Positions 41,188 to 49,954 of a stretch of DNA of 64,000 nt are shown piece by piece. Made by a program: the position numbers and the translations under genes. The stretch comes from JABCPO02 sp963542845 (lineage in GTDB: Bacteria > Bacillota > Clostridia > TANB77 > CAG-508), in the NCBI GenBank assembly GCA_963542845.1, contig CAUTZA010000002.1:1-64000 (forward strand), in the 5' to 3' direction. The notes beneath the pieces were generated by a model. It saw only the letters and a program-made list of their open reading frames with translations, was not told where the DNA came from and did no database searches. Numbering within the stretch: the first letter of the stretch is position 1; the number at the start of each line of letters is the position of its first letter.

Positions 41188-43015
41188 AGTTTTGTTTTAG
41201 ATTCCCTTCTATTATATTGTTTTCTAATGTGTTAGATATAATTTTTATTATAATTTTGTTATTTTCGGCGATTACCAAGGATTCTCCTCTTTTTAAATTT
41301 TTTATTTCTATTTGTTCTTTTGGATTAAGAGCAATATTATCTGAAAGAGATAATATATTTTCTTCTTCGAGGTTAAATATACATTTAATACTCGAGTTAT
41401 TAATAATTGTTTTTCCATAATTTCCGGTTTTCAAGTGATAGCATATCAGAAACATCTTGTGTGATAGATATAGCACCGCCATTTAATTTTCTTATTGTCT
41501 TAAAAATTTTATATATAAATTGGGCAGTTGTTGGAGTTGATGTTCCGCCTATAATTCTCCATATTTCATCTATATATATAAGCTTATTTAATGATTTATT
41601 TTGTTTTAACTTGTTCCAAAAAAAGGTTGCAAATAGGCACATACCATATTTGTAATTTTCTTCACCAAGTTCGCTTATATTTGCAATTATTAGTGAAGCG
41701 TTAGTGTTAAAGGTTGTATGATGATTAAAGAAGTTTAAAGAACCTTTAATAAAGGGGATTAGCATGTGACTATATTTAGATAAATCATCATGGTTAATCA
41801 TTTCTTTGTAAAGATCTTCTAAAATTGGCATATCTTCAGCTTTTTTAAAACTTGAAGTAGAAGATGATTGTTTTTGAGAAGATGGACCATAGAATGTTGA
41901 ATCATCAAATGTAAGTCCTTTATTAGTATATACTTTTATTATTAGATCTTCGATTTTCCCGTAATCTTCATTTGAAATATCTTGAAAAATTAAATAGAAA
42001 AATGGTTTTAACTGAATTAATTTATTTGATAAAAAGTTCTTTTTAAAATCATTTTCGTAGATGTCAAAAATGTTTAGAAAATGCTCTGAAGATGGAGAAA
42101 GTGTGATAATACTTGCACCTAAGAATTTTCCGGAGTTCTGTATACTCATTTTCAGGATCTATGACATATTGTGTTGTATTTAAAAGAAATTCGCGTAGAA
42201 TATTTAGCTTTATAAAATAGGATTTTCCGTGAACCAGAAGAACCAAAAATACACATATTAGAGTTTTTATAAATTTCCTTATTAAATCTATTTAACATAA
42301 CAATTGAGTTATTTGTTCTACTAAGTCCTAATAGAATGCCAGATTTATCATTTAGGTTTGAAAATATAAATGGGAAAGTTATAGGAATAGAAGAACTTAG
42401 AATATTTCTTTTAGAAATTTTTTTTAAAATATTTGAATTATATGCTATTGGAGTAGAGCTTTTAAATATTTCAAGTTCTCTGAAATATGATTTTCTGGTG
42501 TATAATCCCGAAATAGCACAAATATTTTCGAGTTTTAGTAAAGAAGCTCTTAATTTCTCAGGGGATGATTCAGAAACAGTAAAATATGTATGAAAGTGAA
42601 AAAGTTCTTCATTATTTACTTGTAATTCCTTTCTTATGTATTTAGCATCATTATATGAGAATGCTATTAAATCAATATCTTGAGAGTTTTGAAAACTATC
42701 TTTTAAACTTGCACTTGAATTAGTTATATAATATGTTAATTCTTTTATAGCTTTATATTTATCTTTTTTTTCAATGAAAATACTTATATTAATATTAATA
42801 TTTGAATCTAAAATGTTTTTGAAAATTATATCTGTAAATTTATTTGAATAATTATATACAATTAATCCACCTGTATAATTATCGTCTATTTCTAAAAATT
42901 TAGGATTTTTTTCAGAAATATATGTAGGAAAAATATTGTTAAACTTCGAAATACTGCCATTTAAAATAATAGTATTATCAGTATTATCTGAAATATATTT
43001 TGATGAATTATCCAT
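41177..43015 (-). CDS. virB4: VirB4/TraE-type T4SS ATPase, three +1 frameshifts
   Basis: AAA+ motor of type IV secretion, 611 residues after recoding. Walker A FGSSGSGKSYF (Gly263 from CGG at 42227), then YVIDPENEYTEL-GKFLGA (Gly295 from CGG at 42130), Walker B LIYIDEIW, SITQDVSDML, and NGNYGKTIINNSS (Gly530 from CGG at 41424). All three breaks are single-base and are repaired by the same slip; the rest of the frame is open. The N-terminal domain typical of long VirB4 proteins is partly supplied by the preceding gene. It overlaps both neighbours by a few bases. Three out-of-frame CGGs (GGC|GGA, TAC|GGG, TCG|GGA) are read normally. Confidence 0.92.
41424..41426 (-). other. CGG +1 frameshift site 3 in VirB4
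   Basis: Codons AAC CGG A; the slip gives GGA (Gly530). Confidence 0.9.
42130..42132 (-). other. CGG +1 frameshift site 2 in VirB4
   Basis: Codons CTC CGG A; the slip gives GGA (Gly295) after DPENEYTEL. Confidence 0.9.
42227..42229 (-). other. CGG +1 frameshift site 1 in VirB4 P-loop
   Basis: Codons TCA CGG A; the slip gives GGA (Gly263), the glycine before the Walker A lysine. Confidence 0.93.
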
Positions 43016-43700
43016 TACTTAGTCCAGAAAAGTTAAAATTTTCGTTTAAAAGGTTTAAAATTTCTATAGTATTTAACTGCTTAATGTTCCTACAAGCACG
43101 AGTAAGTGTATTATATATAATAGAATTTATATCTTTAAATTCTTCTAAAACTTTAAAAGGTATAAGATTTGCATCTAATTTGTTTGAAATATTAGGAATA
43201 TTCGAAAGAGTGTTTATATTTTTAACGTCGTTTTTAAAAAAATTAAAGAATGATAAAAATGTAGAATTACTATTACTACTATTATGTGTATTAATATTTG
43301 AAAGAGTATGACCTATGTTTAAAGAAATAATTAGATAATATTTTTTGTTTGTAATACTAAAATTATCATTTAAATATTTTAAATGATTAATATAATTATT
43401 TTTTAATTCTAAAATATTATCATTAATTTTAGTGTCTTTAGAAAAGTTTAGAAATTGAGTTTCATCTAATTTAGAATAAATTTTTTCTAAATTTTCTTTT
43501 TGACTTTTAATTAAAATTTGAATATCAAAGTTAATATTATTTAAGAAATCTTTATATGCCTCCAATATTGCGAGTTTTTCGAGCCTACTTTTTAGATCAA
43601 AATTAATTGGTTCTAATTCATATATTTTGATATATTTTTCGTTTGTAATTAATATATTTTCTTGGATAGAATGTATATTAAATATATTTTGTGTGTTTAT
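43008..43700 (-). CDS. TraC-like/VirB4 N-terminal-like T4SS protein, probable AUA start
   Basis: A 230-residue protein whose start region (KYIKIYELEPINFDLKSRL, then FDIQILIKSQKENL) resembles the TraC-like proteins encoded before VirB4 in Clostridial conjugation loci. This family-like sequence continues in frame well upstream of the first usual start codon (TTG at 43565), up to ATA at 43700, which lies 6 bases after AAGGAGG; an ATT precedes the ATA. No ATG, GTG or TTG is available in that stretch. Its stop overlaps the VirB4 start (TAATG). It is the first gene after the T4SS promoter. Confidence 0.8.
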   Translation of the reverse strand: MNTQNIFNIHSIQENILITNEKYIKIYELEPINFDLKSRLEKLAILEAYKDFLNNINFDIQILIKSQKENLEKIYSKLDETQFLNFSKDTKINDNILELKNNYINHLKYLNDNFSITNKKYYLIISLNIGHTLSNINTHNSSNSNSTFLSFFNFFKNDVKNINTLSNIPNISNKLDANLIPFKVLEEFKDINSIIYNTLTRACRNIKQLNTIEILNLLNENFNFSGLSNG

Positions 43701-43715
43701 AATTTACCTCCTTAA

Positions 43716-43756
43716 TTTAATTTACAGCATTCTAACATAAAAAAAATAAAAGTCAA
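43716..43756 (-). promoter_or_regulatory. promoter of leftward T4SS operon
   Basis: Minus strand: TTGACT (43751-43756), a 16-base spacer ending TGT (extended -10), TAGAAT (43729-43734), then GCTGTAAATTAAA. The -10 and downstream block match the rightward T4SS promoter at 18 of 19 bases. Confidence 0.8.
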
Positions 43757-43761
43757 TAAAA

Positions 43762-43804
43762 AAAGTAAAATTATAGTAGATTTTTTCTACAATAATTTTA
43801 CTTT
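43762..43804 (-). terminator. terminator of ABC exporter operon
   Basis: A long imperfect hairpin (AAAGTAAAATTAT and AATAATTTTACTTT arms) followed on the minus strand by a T8 run; it directly precedes the T4SS promoter. Confidence 0.75.
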
Positions 43805-43874
43805 AAGATATTATATGTGTTAATTAAATTAATTTTAATTAATTTTATTAAAGTTAATTTTGTTTAATTGCATG

Positions 43875-44910
43875 TTATTTTACTTTCTTATATTTTAATG
43901 TTATTAAAGTTAAAATTGTAAATAATGCTAAAAATCCAAATTGTATTAACATATATGTTGGATTAAATCCATCTAATAACTCTTTAAAATAGTAAGTTGG
44001 AGAGAATTTTAGTACATGTTGTATAAATTCAGGTAAATATTTGTAGTCTACAAATGAGAACATCATAAATATTGTACCTAAACCTGATGATACTATTTCT
44101 ACAACTGATTCTTTTTGTGTTAGGACAAATGTAAACAAGTTTATAGCAAATCCAATTAAAAATAGTATAAACACATTAAATAGTGATGGGAGTGATTCTA
44201 CAAAAGTGTAATTTAACCTAAACATTCCAAAAAGGTTAAGAAGTAGAAGTACAAGTATAATTATCACTATAATACCTGCAGATATTTGAATGATATAGCT
44301 TTTTGTACTAGTTCGACTTACCTTAACTCTACTCATTATATTTGGCGAAAGCAGTGGTTTTATAAAGTTTATAACAAACATTGCTGTAAATCCGGAATGC
44401 TAAGACCATAAAGGTAACATAAAATTGTTTAATTTGCTGTTTCTTATTAATATTAGATAAATATGAAACGTTTAAACGCTTATATAGTAAACTCATATCA
44501 CCTGTTTTTTTCGCATGTATGAATTGATTAATATTAGCAGTTAATGGTAGTGAATAGGCCATGGGGCTTGTTTTTACGTTAACTATTTTTCCATCTTCTA
44601 AGAAATTATCAGGAACATTAATATAACCATCAATATATGTTGTTTCTAAAGCATAATCAATATCGGATATATTTTCTTCAATTTTGTAATATTTTTTAAG
44701 ATAATGTATTAAATCTTTAAAATCTTTAGTTTCTTTTAAATTACTAGATGCTGTAATTACAATTGTTCCATATGTTGATTGAGTAGTAGGTGCATTCCCA
44801 GAACTTGTAAGAAAAGTAATAATTACAACAAAAATTATTATGTATAATAATAATCCAAATGAACGCCTGAAAAATGTAAACATATTTTTAAAAATACTTA
44901 AATCTAACAT
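43875..44910 (-). CDS. ABC-2 type exporter permease, one +1 frameshift
   Basis: A 344-residue ABC-2 permease: an N-terminal helix, an extracytoplasmic domain (about 45-165) and five further helices. CGG at 44392 is slipped to GGA (Gly173) to join MVLAF to GFTAMFVINFIKPLL, which continues the second membrane helix; without it the protein ends as a soluble stub after 21 residues of unrelated sequence. Its start overlaps the other permease, so the two probably form a heterodimer with the ATPase encoded upstream. Substrate unknown (drug or lipid export is typical of the family). Confidence 0.88.
44392..44394 (-). other. CGG +1 frameshift site in ABC permease
   Basis: Codons TTC CGG A; the slip gives GGA (Gly173) inside a membrane helix. 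Confidence 0.9.
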
Positions 44911-45845
44911 TATTTTTTACCTCCTACTCTAGTAGATACTATTAGTAATACAATAATTATTACAAATAATATCATTAATGATTGTATATCGAATTTGTAT
45001 GTTGCAAGCCTATTTACAAGAAGGGCTGGCGAGATATATTTGAATAATGGTGCTTTTTCAAATATAACATACTGAAGCATATATAGTCCAAATCCACCAG
45101 ACATAAAAGTAAGGGCTTGAGCTATAGATACAGCTACTCCTTGTTTTGCGTCTGTTGCAAGTTTAGGAAGATTAGAAACTATATACCCTATTAATATAGA
45201 GATTACTGCGAGTATTTCAAGATACCCTATTTGCTCTAATGATATGGATTTTAAGAATTTCGTTTGGGTAATTAAGTATGTTATCATAAATCCAATAGAT
45301 ATATTTAAAATTAGTAAAGTTGTTAAAAAAGTTTTTAATTTTAATAGAAGATTACTAGAAGGTGAAAGGGAGATTCTTGAACCTATTCCTCTATCTTTTG
45401 AATATTTATCAAAAAGAAGTACAGAAACAAATACAGAATAAAGAACTTGCATTGTTATCATTGAGAAAAACAAGTTGTTTGAATTTCCATTGCTTGCACT
45501 AAGTGAATTTGAATTTGTATAATCTTTTTCACCACCTTGAACATGATAGTTCATCTCTTCAATAAATCGGTTGCTTCCGAAAATATATTTTTTTAAAACA
45601 ACGTCATAACCAACATACATATCTACTTTTCCAGAATTTAGAGCTTCCTTGTAATTATCTACAACAACTGTATGCTCATTTTGAAACTTTGAATCTTGAG
45701 GAACTCCAATTTTAGTTCCAGAGAAGCTAAGGTTTCCATAAATCGAATTAAGAATGAGAACAAGTATAAGGGGAAAGAATAAGGCCCAAAAAACTACGGC
45801 GATATCCTTTGCCCATAATTTTAATTCATAATAAAAGAATTTCAT
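44910..45845 (-). CDS. ABC-2 type exporter permease
   Basis: A 311-residue permease with an N-terminal helix, an extracytoplasmic stretch (about 40-125) and about five C-terminal helices. Paralogous in layout to the next gene, which overlaps it by one base. Frame intact; the hexamer TTCGGA here is TTC|GGA, out of frame, and does no harm. Confidence 0.88.
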   Translation of the reverse strand: MKFFYYELKLWAKDIAVVFWALFFPLILVLILNSIYGNLSFSGTKIGVPQDSKFQNEHTVVVDNYKEALNSGKVDMYVGYDVVLKKYIFGSNRFIEEMNYHVQGGEKDYTNSNSLSASNGNSNNLFFSMITMQVLYSVFVSVLLFDKYSKDRGIGSRISLSPSSNLLLKLKTFLTTLLILNISIGFMITYLITQTKFLKSISLEQIGYLEILAVISILIGYIVSNLPKLATDAKQGVAVSIAQALTFMSGGFGLYMLQYVIFEKAPLFKYISPALLVNRLATYKFDIQSLMILFVIIIVLLIVSTRVGGKK

Positions 45846-46747
45846 TATTCATCCCTCAACTTTCTACCAGTTAAAATTAGGAATAAGTCGTTAAGTGTTG
45901 GTGTTAAAACTTGTTCCATATTATATGAAATTGAATTATCTTTAAAATATGAAAGTAATTCATCTAATGAATAATCAAATGGTAGAATATATTCATTTTC
46001 CTTAATTACTCTAATTTTATTAGGAATTCTAGCAATATCATTAGAATTTTCTAAAGTAAGATGAAGTATAGATTTAATATTCATTTGTTCCATAATCTCA
46101 TATTTTGTACCAACCATAGAAATCTTAGCTACATCCATTATTGCTATTCTATCACAAAGAATTTCTGCTTCTTCCATATAGTGAGTTGTATATACGATTG
46201 TTGCACCATTCTTATTTAAAGACTTTAAACCTTCAAGTATAAAGTTTCTTGACTGAGGGTCAATTGCAACTGTAGGCTCATCAAGAAAGATCAGAGAAGG
46301 TTTATGGACAATACCGCATGCGATATTAAGTCTTCTTTTAAGTCCACCACTTAGTGATTTGGCAGGCTTTTTTTCATGACCTTGTAGAGCAACAAAAGCA
46401 ATAGCTTCTTTTACGTATTGTTTTCTTAGCTTACTGTCCTTTACATAAAGAGAACAAAAGAAATCAATATTTTCTTCAGCAGAAAGTGAATCAAAAATTG
46501 CAAGTTCTTGAGGAACAATACCTATTTTACCCTTACTGTCTTTATTTAAAGGCTGACCAAATAATGTTATGTCTCCTTTTTGATATTTTATAAGTCCAAG
46601 TATGGAATTAATTAAAGTGGTTTTACCACTACCATTTGGTCCTAATATACCCAGGATTTCACCTTCTTTAATTTCTAAAGAAACATTATCTAGAGCAGTT
46701 GATTTTTCATTATATTTTTTTGTTAAATTTTTTATTTCAACTAACAT
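45845..46747 (-). CDS. ABC exporter ATP-binding protein
   Basis: A 300-residue ABC ATPase of the DrrA/CcmA type: Walker A GPNGSGKTT, signature LSGGLKRRLNIA, Walker B LIFLDEPT, then TTHYMEEAE with the H-loop, and a C-terminal extension. It drives the two permeases encoded downstream; genes overlap by one base each, so one operon. Start at ATG after AAAGGAAA. Confidence 0.95.
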   Translation of the reverse strand: MLVEIKNLTKKYNEKSTALDNVSLEIKEGEILGILGPNGSGKTTLINSILGLIKYQKGDITLFGQPLNKDSKGKIGIVPQELAIFDSLSAEENIDFFCSLYVKDSKLRKQYVKEAIAFVALQGHEKKPAKSLSGGLKRRLNIACGIVHKPSLIFLDEPTVAIDPQSRNFILEGLKSLNKNGATIVYTTHYMEEAEILCDRIAIMDVAKISMVGTKYEIMEQMNIKSILHLTLENSNDIARIPNKIRVIKENEYILPFDYSLDELLSYFKDNSISYNMEQVLTPTLNDLFLILTGRKLRDE

Positions 46748-47070
46748 AATATATTTTCCTTTCTTTTTATTTCATTTATTTTAAGTTAATTTAATTTAAG
46801 TAATTTAGATATGTATATAGATATAAATATAATACTCATCTTTACCTTTATCTTTATAATTAACTGTATCTTTAAATATTATACTATAATTTGAAAAAAA
46901 ATAAAATTATGAAAGAAAAAATAAAAAAGAGTGAATTTAAAAGGTAAAATAAAGAAGAATTCTATGAAAAGAATTGCCTTTAAGCCCATAGAATTCTTAA
47001 TGTTTATTGTTATTTTAATAAATAAATTTATTTAATTTTATAATAATTGTTATTATATACAAATATGAAT
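46748..47070. other. gap upstream of ABC operon
   Basis: AT-rich, no gene. It holds the terminator of the hydrolase gene to its right and presumably the ABC promoter: a TATAAT-like box lies near 46876-46884 on the minus strand, without a clear -35. Confidence 0.4.
46955..46998 (-). terminator. terminator after first hydrolase gene
   Basis: AGAATTCTATG pairs with CATAGAATTCT around a 20-base loop; a T-rich minus-strand tail follows. Confidence 0.65.
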
Positions 47071-48024
47071 TTAGAAATACACATTATCCCCTATTATTTT
47101 CCCTGATCTACCAGTTGAAACTGCATTAAAGCTTAGATAATTATGATTCCTTTTACCATTTAAAGCATCTAGTACTGCCTGTTTAACAAATGACTTATAT
47201 CTTCCGTTAAGCCTTTTTTTGTAAAGTCCATCAATAGAGTAGGTAAACTGATTTTTTCCCTTATATTGTGAAAGTGGGTCTTTACCATATTGTCTCCATT
47301 TAGGAGAAGCAGCTCTATTCATAGCAGTTGTAATAACAGCTAAGGCACCTTCATAACTTGTAGAGCATTCTTGTGCTGTTATAGCACATAAAAGATCTAT
47401 TTCTGCATCAGTATAATTCCATCTAGATATACCAGAACCACTTCTTGAAACTGATTTACTTGAAACTTGAATTACCTTATCAATAGGTTCTTCTAAAATT
47501 TTAGAACTTATTTCTATAGAATCAACAAGCTTATCGCCTATATAAGTGTTTCTTGATGTTATTTCTTTTTTACCATTTTTACCTTCTTTTATGATTTTTG
47601 AAGAAGTATCAGTAGAATTAGTAGCTAGATTTTTAGTTACTGTATTAAATGGTATTTCTACAATAGTTGTTTCTATTTTTTCTATCTTATCTGAACTATA
47701 TGATTTTTCCAAATTATTATTTGTATTTAATGTATTGTTTTTATTCTCGTTTTCATTGTTTTTTTGTTTTTTTGAAATAGTTAATTTTAGTGAATTGCCT
47801 TCATTCAAAATATTTAACTCTTCATCTTCTAAAAGTGTGATATTGTTTTTTTTCAAAATATCTTCTGGTGAAGCATCTTTAGAACTCATAAATGAAACAG
47901 TGTGTTTATCTACGAATGTTATAGTAGTTTGTTTTAAAAACGTATTATTAGCTATAGAAAAAGCTGATAATATAAAAATAAACATTATAACTAAAACAAT
48001 AGACTTTTTAATTAATTTTTTCAA
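47071..48024 (-). CDS. SleB-type cell-wall hydrolase with G5-like region
   Basis: About 317 residues: an N-terminal membrane anchor or signal, then a region like the ubiquitin-like/G5 pair of Rpf and YabE proteins (about 25-190), then a C-terminal Hydrolase_2 (SleB-like) domain with CAITAQECSTSYEGALAV and KGKNQFTYS. The glutamate in AQECS matches the family's catalytic residue. Start uncertain: TTG at 48024 is 11 bases after GGAGG, while an in-frame start at 48081 lies upstream of that site. Paralogue of the next gene. It may open peptidoglycan for the flanking T4SS; this is inferred from position only. Confidence 0.82.
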   Translation of the reverse strand: MKKLIKKSIVLVIMFIFILSAFSIANNTFLKQTTITFVDKHTVSFMSSKDASPEDILKKNNITLLEDEELNILNEGNSLKLTISKKQKNNENENKNNTLNTNNNLEKSYSSDKIEKIETTIVEIPFNTVTKNLATNSTDTSSKIIKEGKNGKKEITSRNTYIGDKLVDSIEISSKILEEPIDKVIQVSSKSVSRSGSGISRWNYTDAEIDLLCAITAQECSTSYEGALAVITTAMNRAASPKWRQYGKDPLSQYKGKNQFTYSIDGLYKKRLNGRYKSFVKQAVLDALNGKRNHNYLSFNAVSTGRSGKIIGDNVYF

Positions 48025-48317
48025 TTTAAGTTTAACCTCCAAACTTAACAATATTATACAGGGATTTTTATATAATGTCAAAAACTTTTATAATATAGTA
48101 AGTATTAACTAAAATAAATGTTTTAAAATAAATGTTTAGGAGGTATAGCTTAATATGAAAAGTGTATTTATAGAAAAATAGATATTCTATGTGAATATGG
48201 ACTTCTGGGAAAAACAAATATATACTATTTCTCTTTATAGTGTAAAGCAAATAAGAAAGACTCAATTAAAAGAATAAGTGAATTAATCTCACATAATCTT
48301 TAATTGAGTCTTCTAAA
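48025..48317. other. gap between the two hydrolases
   Basis: Contains AGGAGG followed by an eight-codon frame MKSVFIEK (about 48154-48180, plus strand), probably a chance or decayed leader, and the terminator of the right-hand hydrolase. Confidence 0.4.
48256..48312 (-). terminator. terminator after second hydrolase gene
   Basis: AAGACTCAATTAAA and its complement flank a long loop that holds a smaller GTGA/TCAC stem. Confidence 0.65.
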
Positions 48318-49358
48318 TTAATTAGAGTAGAATGTATTATCACCTATTGTAACTCCAGAAATACCATGTTTTCTGGCGTGTGAAGCAGATCTAAATGATA
48401 AATAATTGTGGTTTGTCTTACCATTTAAACCGTCAATAACAGCTTGTTTTACAGCAGAACTATAATTACCGTTAAGTCTTTTTTTGTAAAGTCCATCAAT
48501 TGAATATGTAAATTGTCCTGCTCCCTTATATTGTGAAAGAGGATCTTTACCATAACGCTTCCATTTAGATGAGTTGGCTCTATTTATAGCAGTTGAAATA
48601 ACGGCTAGTGCACCTTCATAACTTGTAGAGCATTCTTGTGCTGTTATAGCACAAATTAAATCAAATTCTTCAGCACTATAGCTCCATTTATTATTAGAAT
48701 AACTTACTTTTGGTTGTTCTTGTGATTTTGTTTTGGTATTTTCTTCAGTATTTCTTGGAGTTTCAAGTTTTCTTGAAACAACATTACTTGTAACTTCAAC
48801 TATTTTATCAATTGGTTTTACTTTTATTTCTGATGATAATTCAACTTTGTTTATAAGTTCATCATTATCAAATAGTAATCTATATTTTATTATTTTAACT
48901 CCATTTTTACCTTCTTGTACTACTTGTGAGTGTGAATCTTTTGAACTGGAAATCTGTCTAGTTATAGTATTGAAAGGAATTTCAATTTCAACTACTTCTA
49001 TTTTTTCAGTAAGATTATTATACATTTTGTTATTTACAATTTCACGTATATTAGAGTTTTCAGAAACAGTAAAACTTGTTACAACATTGTTTTTGGAACT
49101 ATCTGATACAATTCTTATTATTCTTTTTGAATCTTGAAATTTTTCTTCTACCTTTTCATGATCTAAAATGGAAATATTATTGTCTTTTAAAACAGTTTCG
49201 CTACTGACATTTTTAGATGTTGTTAATCCTATTTTTACACCATTTTCAAATGAAATTTCAGTCTCAACAAAATTATATTTTGTAGCAAAGCTACTAATTC
49301 CGAATATGATAATAAACATTAACAATAATATTGCAGTTCTTTTAAACGAAGTGTACAT
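48318..49358 (-). CDS. SleB-type cell-wall hydrolase with G5-like region (paralogue)
   Basis: A 346-residue protein with the same plan as its neighbour: signal/anchor helix (about 8-24), ubiquitin-like and G5-like region, a T/K/Q-rich linker (about 205-225), then a Hydrolase_2 domain. The domain core AITAQECSTSYEGALAV is identical in both, so a tandem duplication is evident. ATG follows AAAGGAAA. Each copy has its own terminator. CGG occurs only as GAC|GGT, AAC|GGT and TTC|GGA. Confidence 0.85.
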   Translation of the reverse strand: MYTSFKRTAILLLMFIIIFGISSFATKYNFVETEISFENGVKIGLTTSKNVSSETVLKDNNISILDHEKVEEKFQDSKRIIRIVSDSSKNNVVTSFTVSENSNIREIVNNKMYNNLTEKIEVVEIEIPFNTITRQISSSKDSHSQVVQEGKNGVKIIKYRLLFDNDELINKVELSSEIKVKPIDKIVEVTSNVVSRKLETPRNTEENTKTKSQEQPKVSYSNNKWSYSAEEFDLICAITAQECSTSYEGALAVISTAINRANSSKWKRYGKDPLSQYKGAGQFTYSIDGLYKKRLNGNYSSAVKQAVIDGLNGKTNHNYLSFRSASHARKHGISGVTIGDNTFYSN

Positions 49359-49791
49359 ATAATTTCCTTTCTTTTGTATTTATCTCATAATATATATTTA
49401 TAAGTCGAATAACAATTGAAAATAATAATTACAATTAATAATTGTTATTTTAATAAAAATTATTACAACAGAGAAAACACAGTAATAATACGGTGTTTGA
49501 AGTTGTTGAAATGAATTTTTGTAAAGTATAAATATATTTTTGGTATATGTTATTAATATATAATTTAATATATAGAAAATGAAATTTCAAATGTTAAAAT
49601 AGAAGATAAAAAAGATAACAAGTCTTTAATTTAGATATATCAAGAGATATGAGGAAATATTAAATTATTATGATATTTTAATATTTTAAACGTGAAATTA
49701 TATTTTAAATTCACTTTTTGTAAATTTATTAATCAACATCTATTGACAATTAAAGTTTTTATGCTAAAATGCTGTAAATTAAAAAAGAGAC
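49359..49791. other. divergent intergenic region before rightward T4SS operon
   Basis: A 433-base AT-rich gap between the leftward hydrolase and the rightward T4SS. The right end holds the T4SS promoter. I see no further gene. Confidence 0.5.
49743..49783 (+). promoter_or_regulatory. promoter of rightward T4SS operon
   Basis: TTGACA (49743-49748), a 16-base spacer ending TGC (extended -10), TAAAAT (49765-49770), then GCTGTAAATTAAA (49771-49783). Same architecture and downstream block as the leftward T4SS promoter. Confidence 0.85.
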
Positions 49792-49953
49792 ATGAGAATA
49801 GGAGGTAAAAAAACGATACATATATTTTTTTTAATAATAATCATTCAAACATTTTTATTAATCTATATTATTTATTCATATATTGAATCGAAATTCTATC
49901 AAAATACCCAAGGAAGTAAGTTAGAAAAGACAAATTGGAAGGAAAAAAGTTAG
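49792..49953 (+). CDS. small single-helix membrane protein, first gene of rightward T4SS operon
   Basis: A 53-residue frame from ATG at 49792. One very hydrophobic helix (about 9-28), then a polar tail ending KTNWKEKS. A strong AGGAGG sits inside the frame (49799-49805), so the real start may instead be a non-standard ACG or ATA just downstream of it. The stop overlaps nothing; the coupling-protein ATG begins 1 base later. Not recognised; probably a T4SS accessory. Confidence 0.6.
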   Translation: MRIGGKKTIHIFFLIIIIQTFLLIYIIYSYIESKFYQNTQGSKLEKTNWKEKS

Positions 49954-49954
49954 T

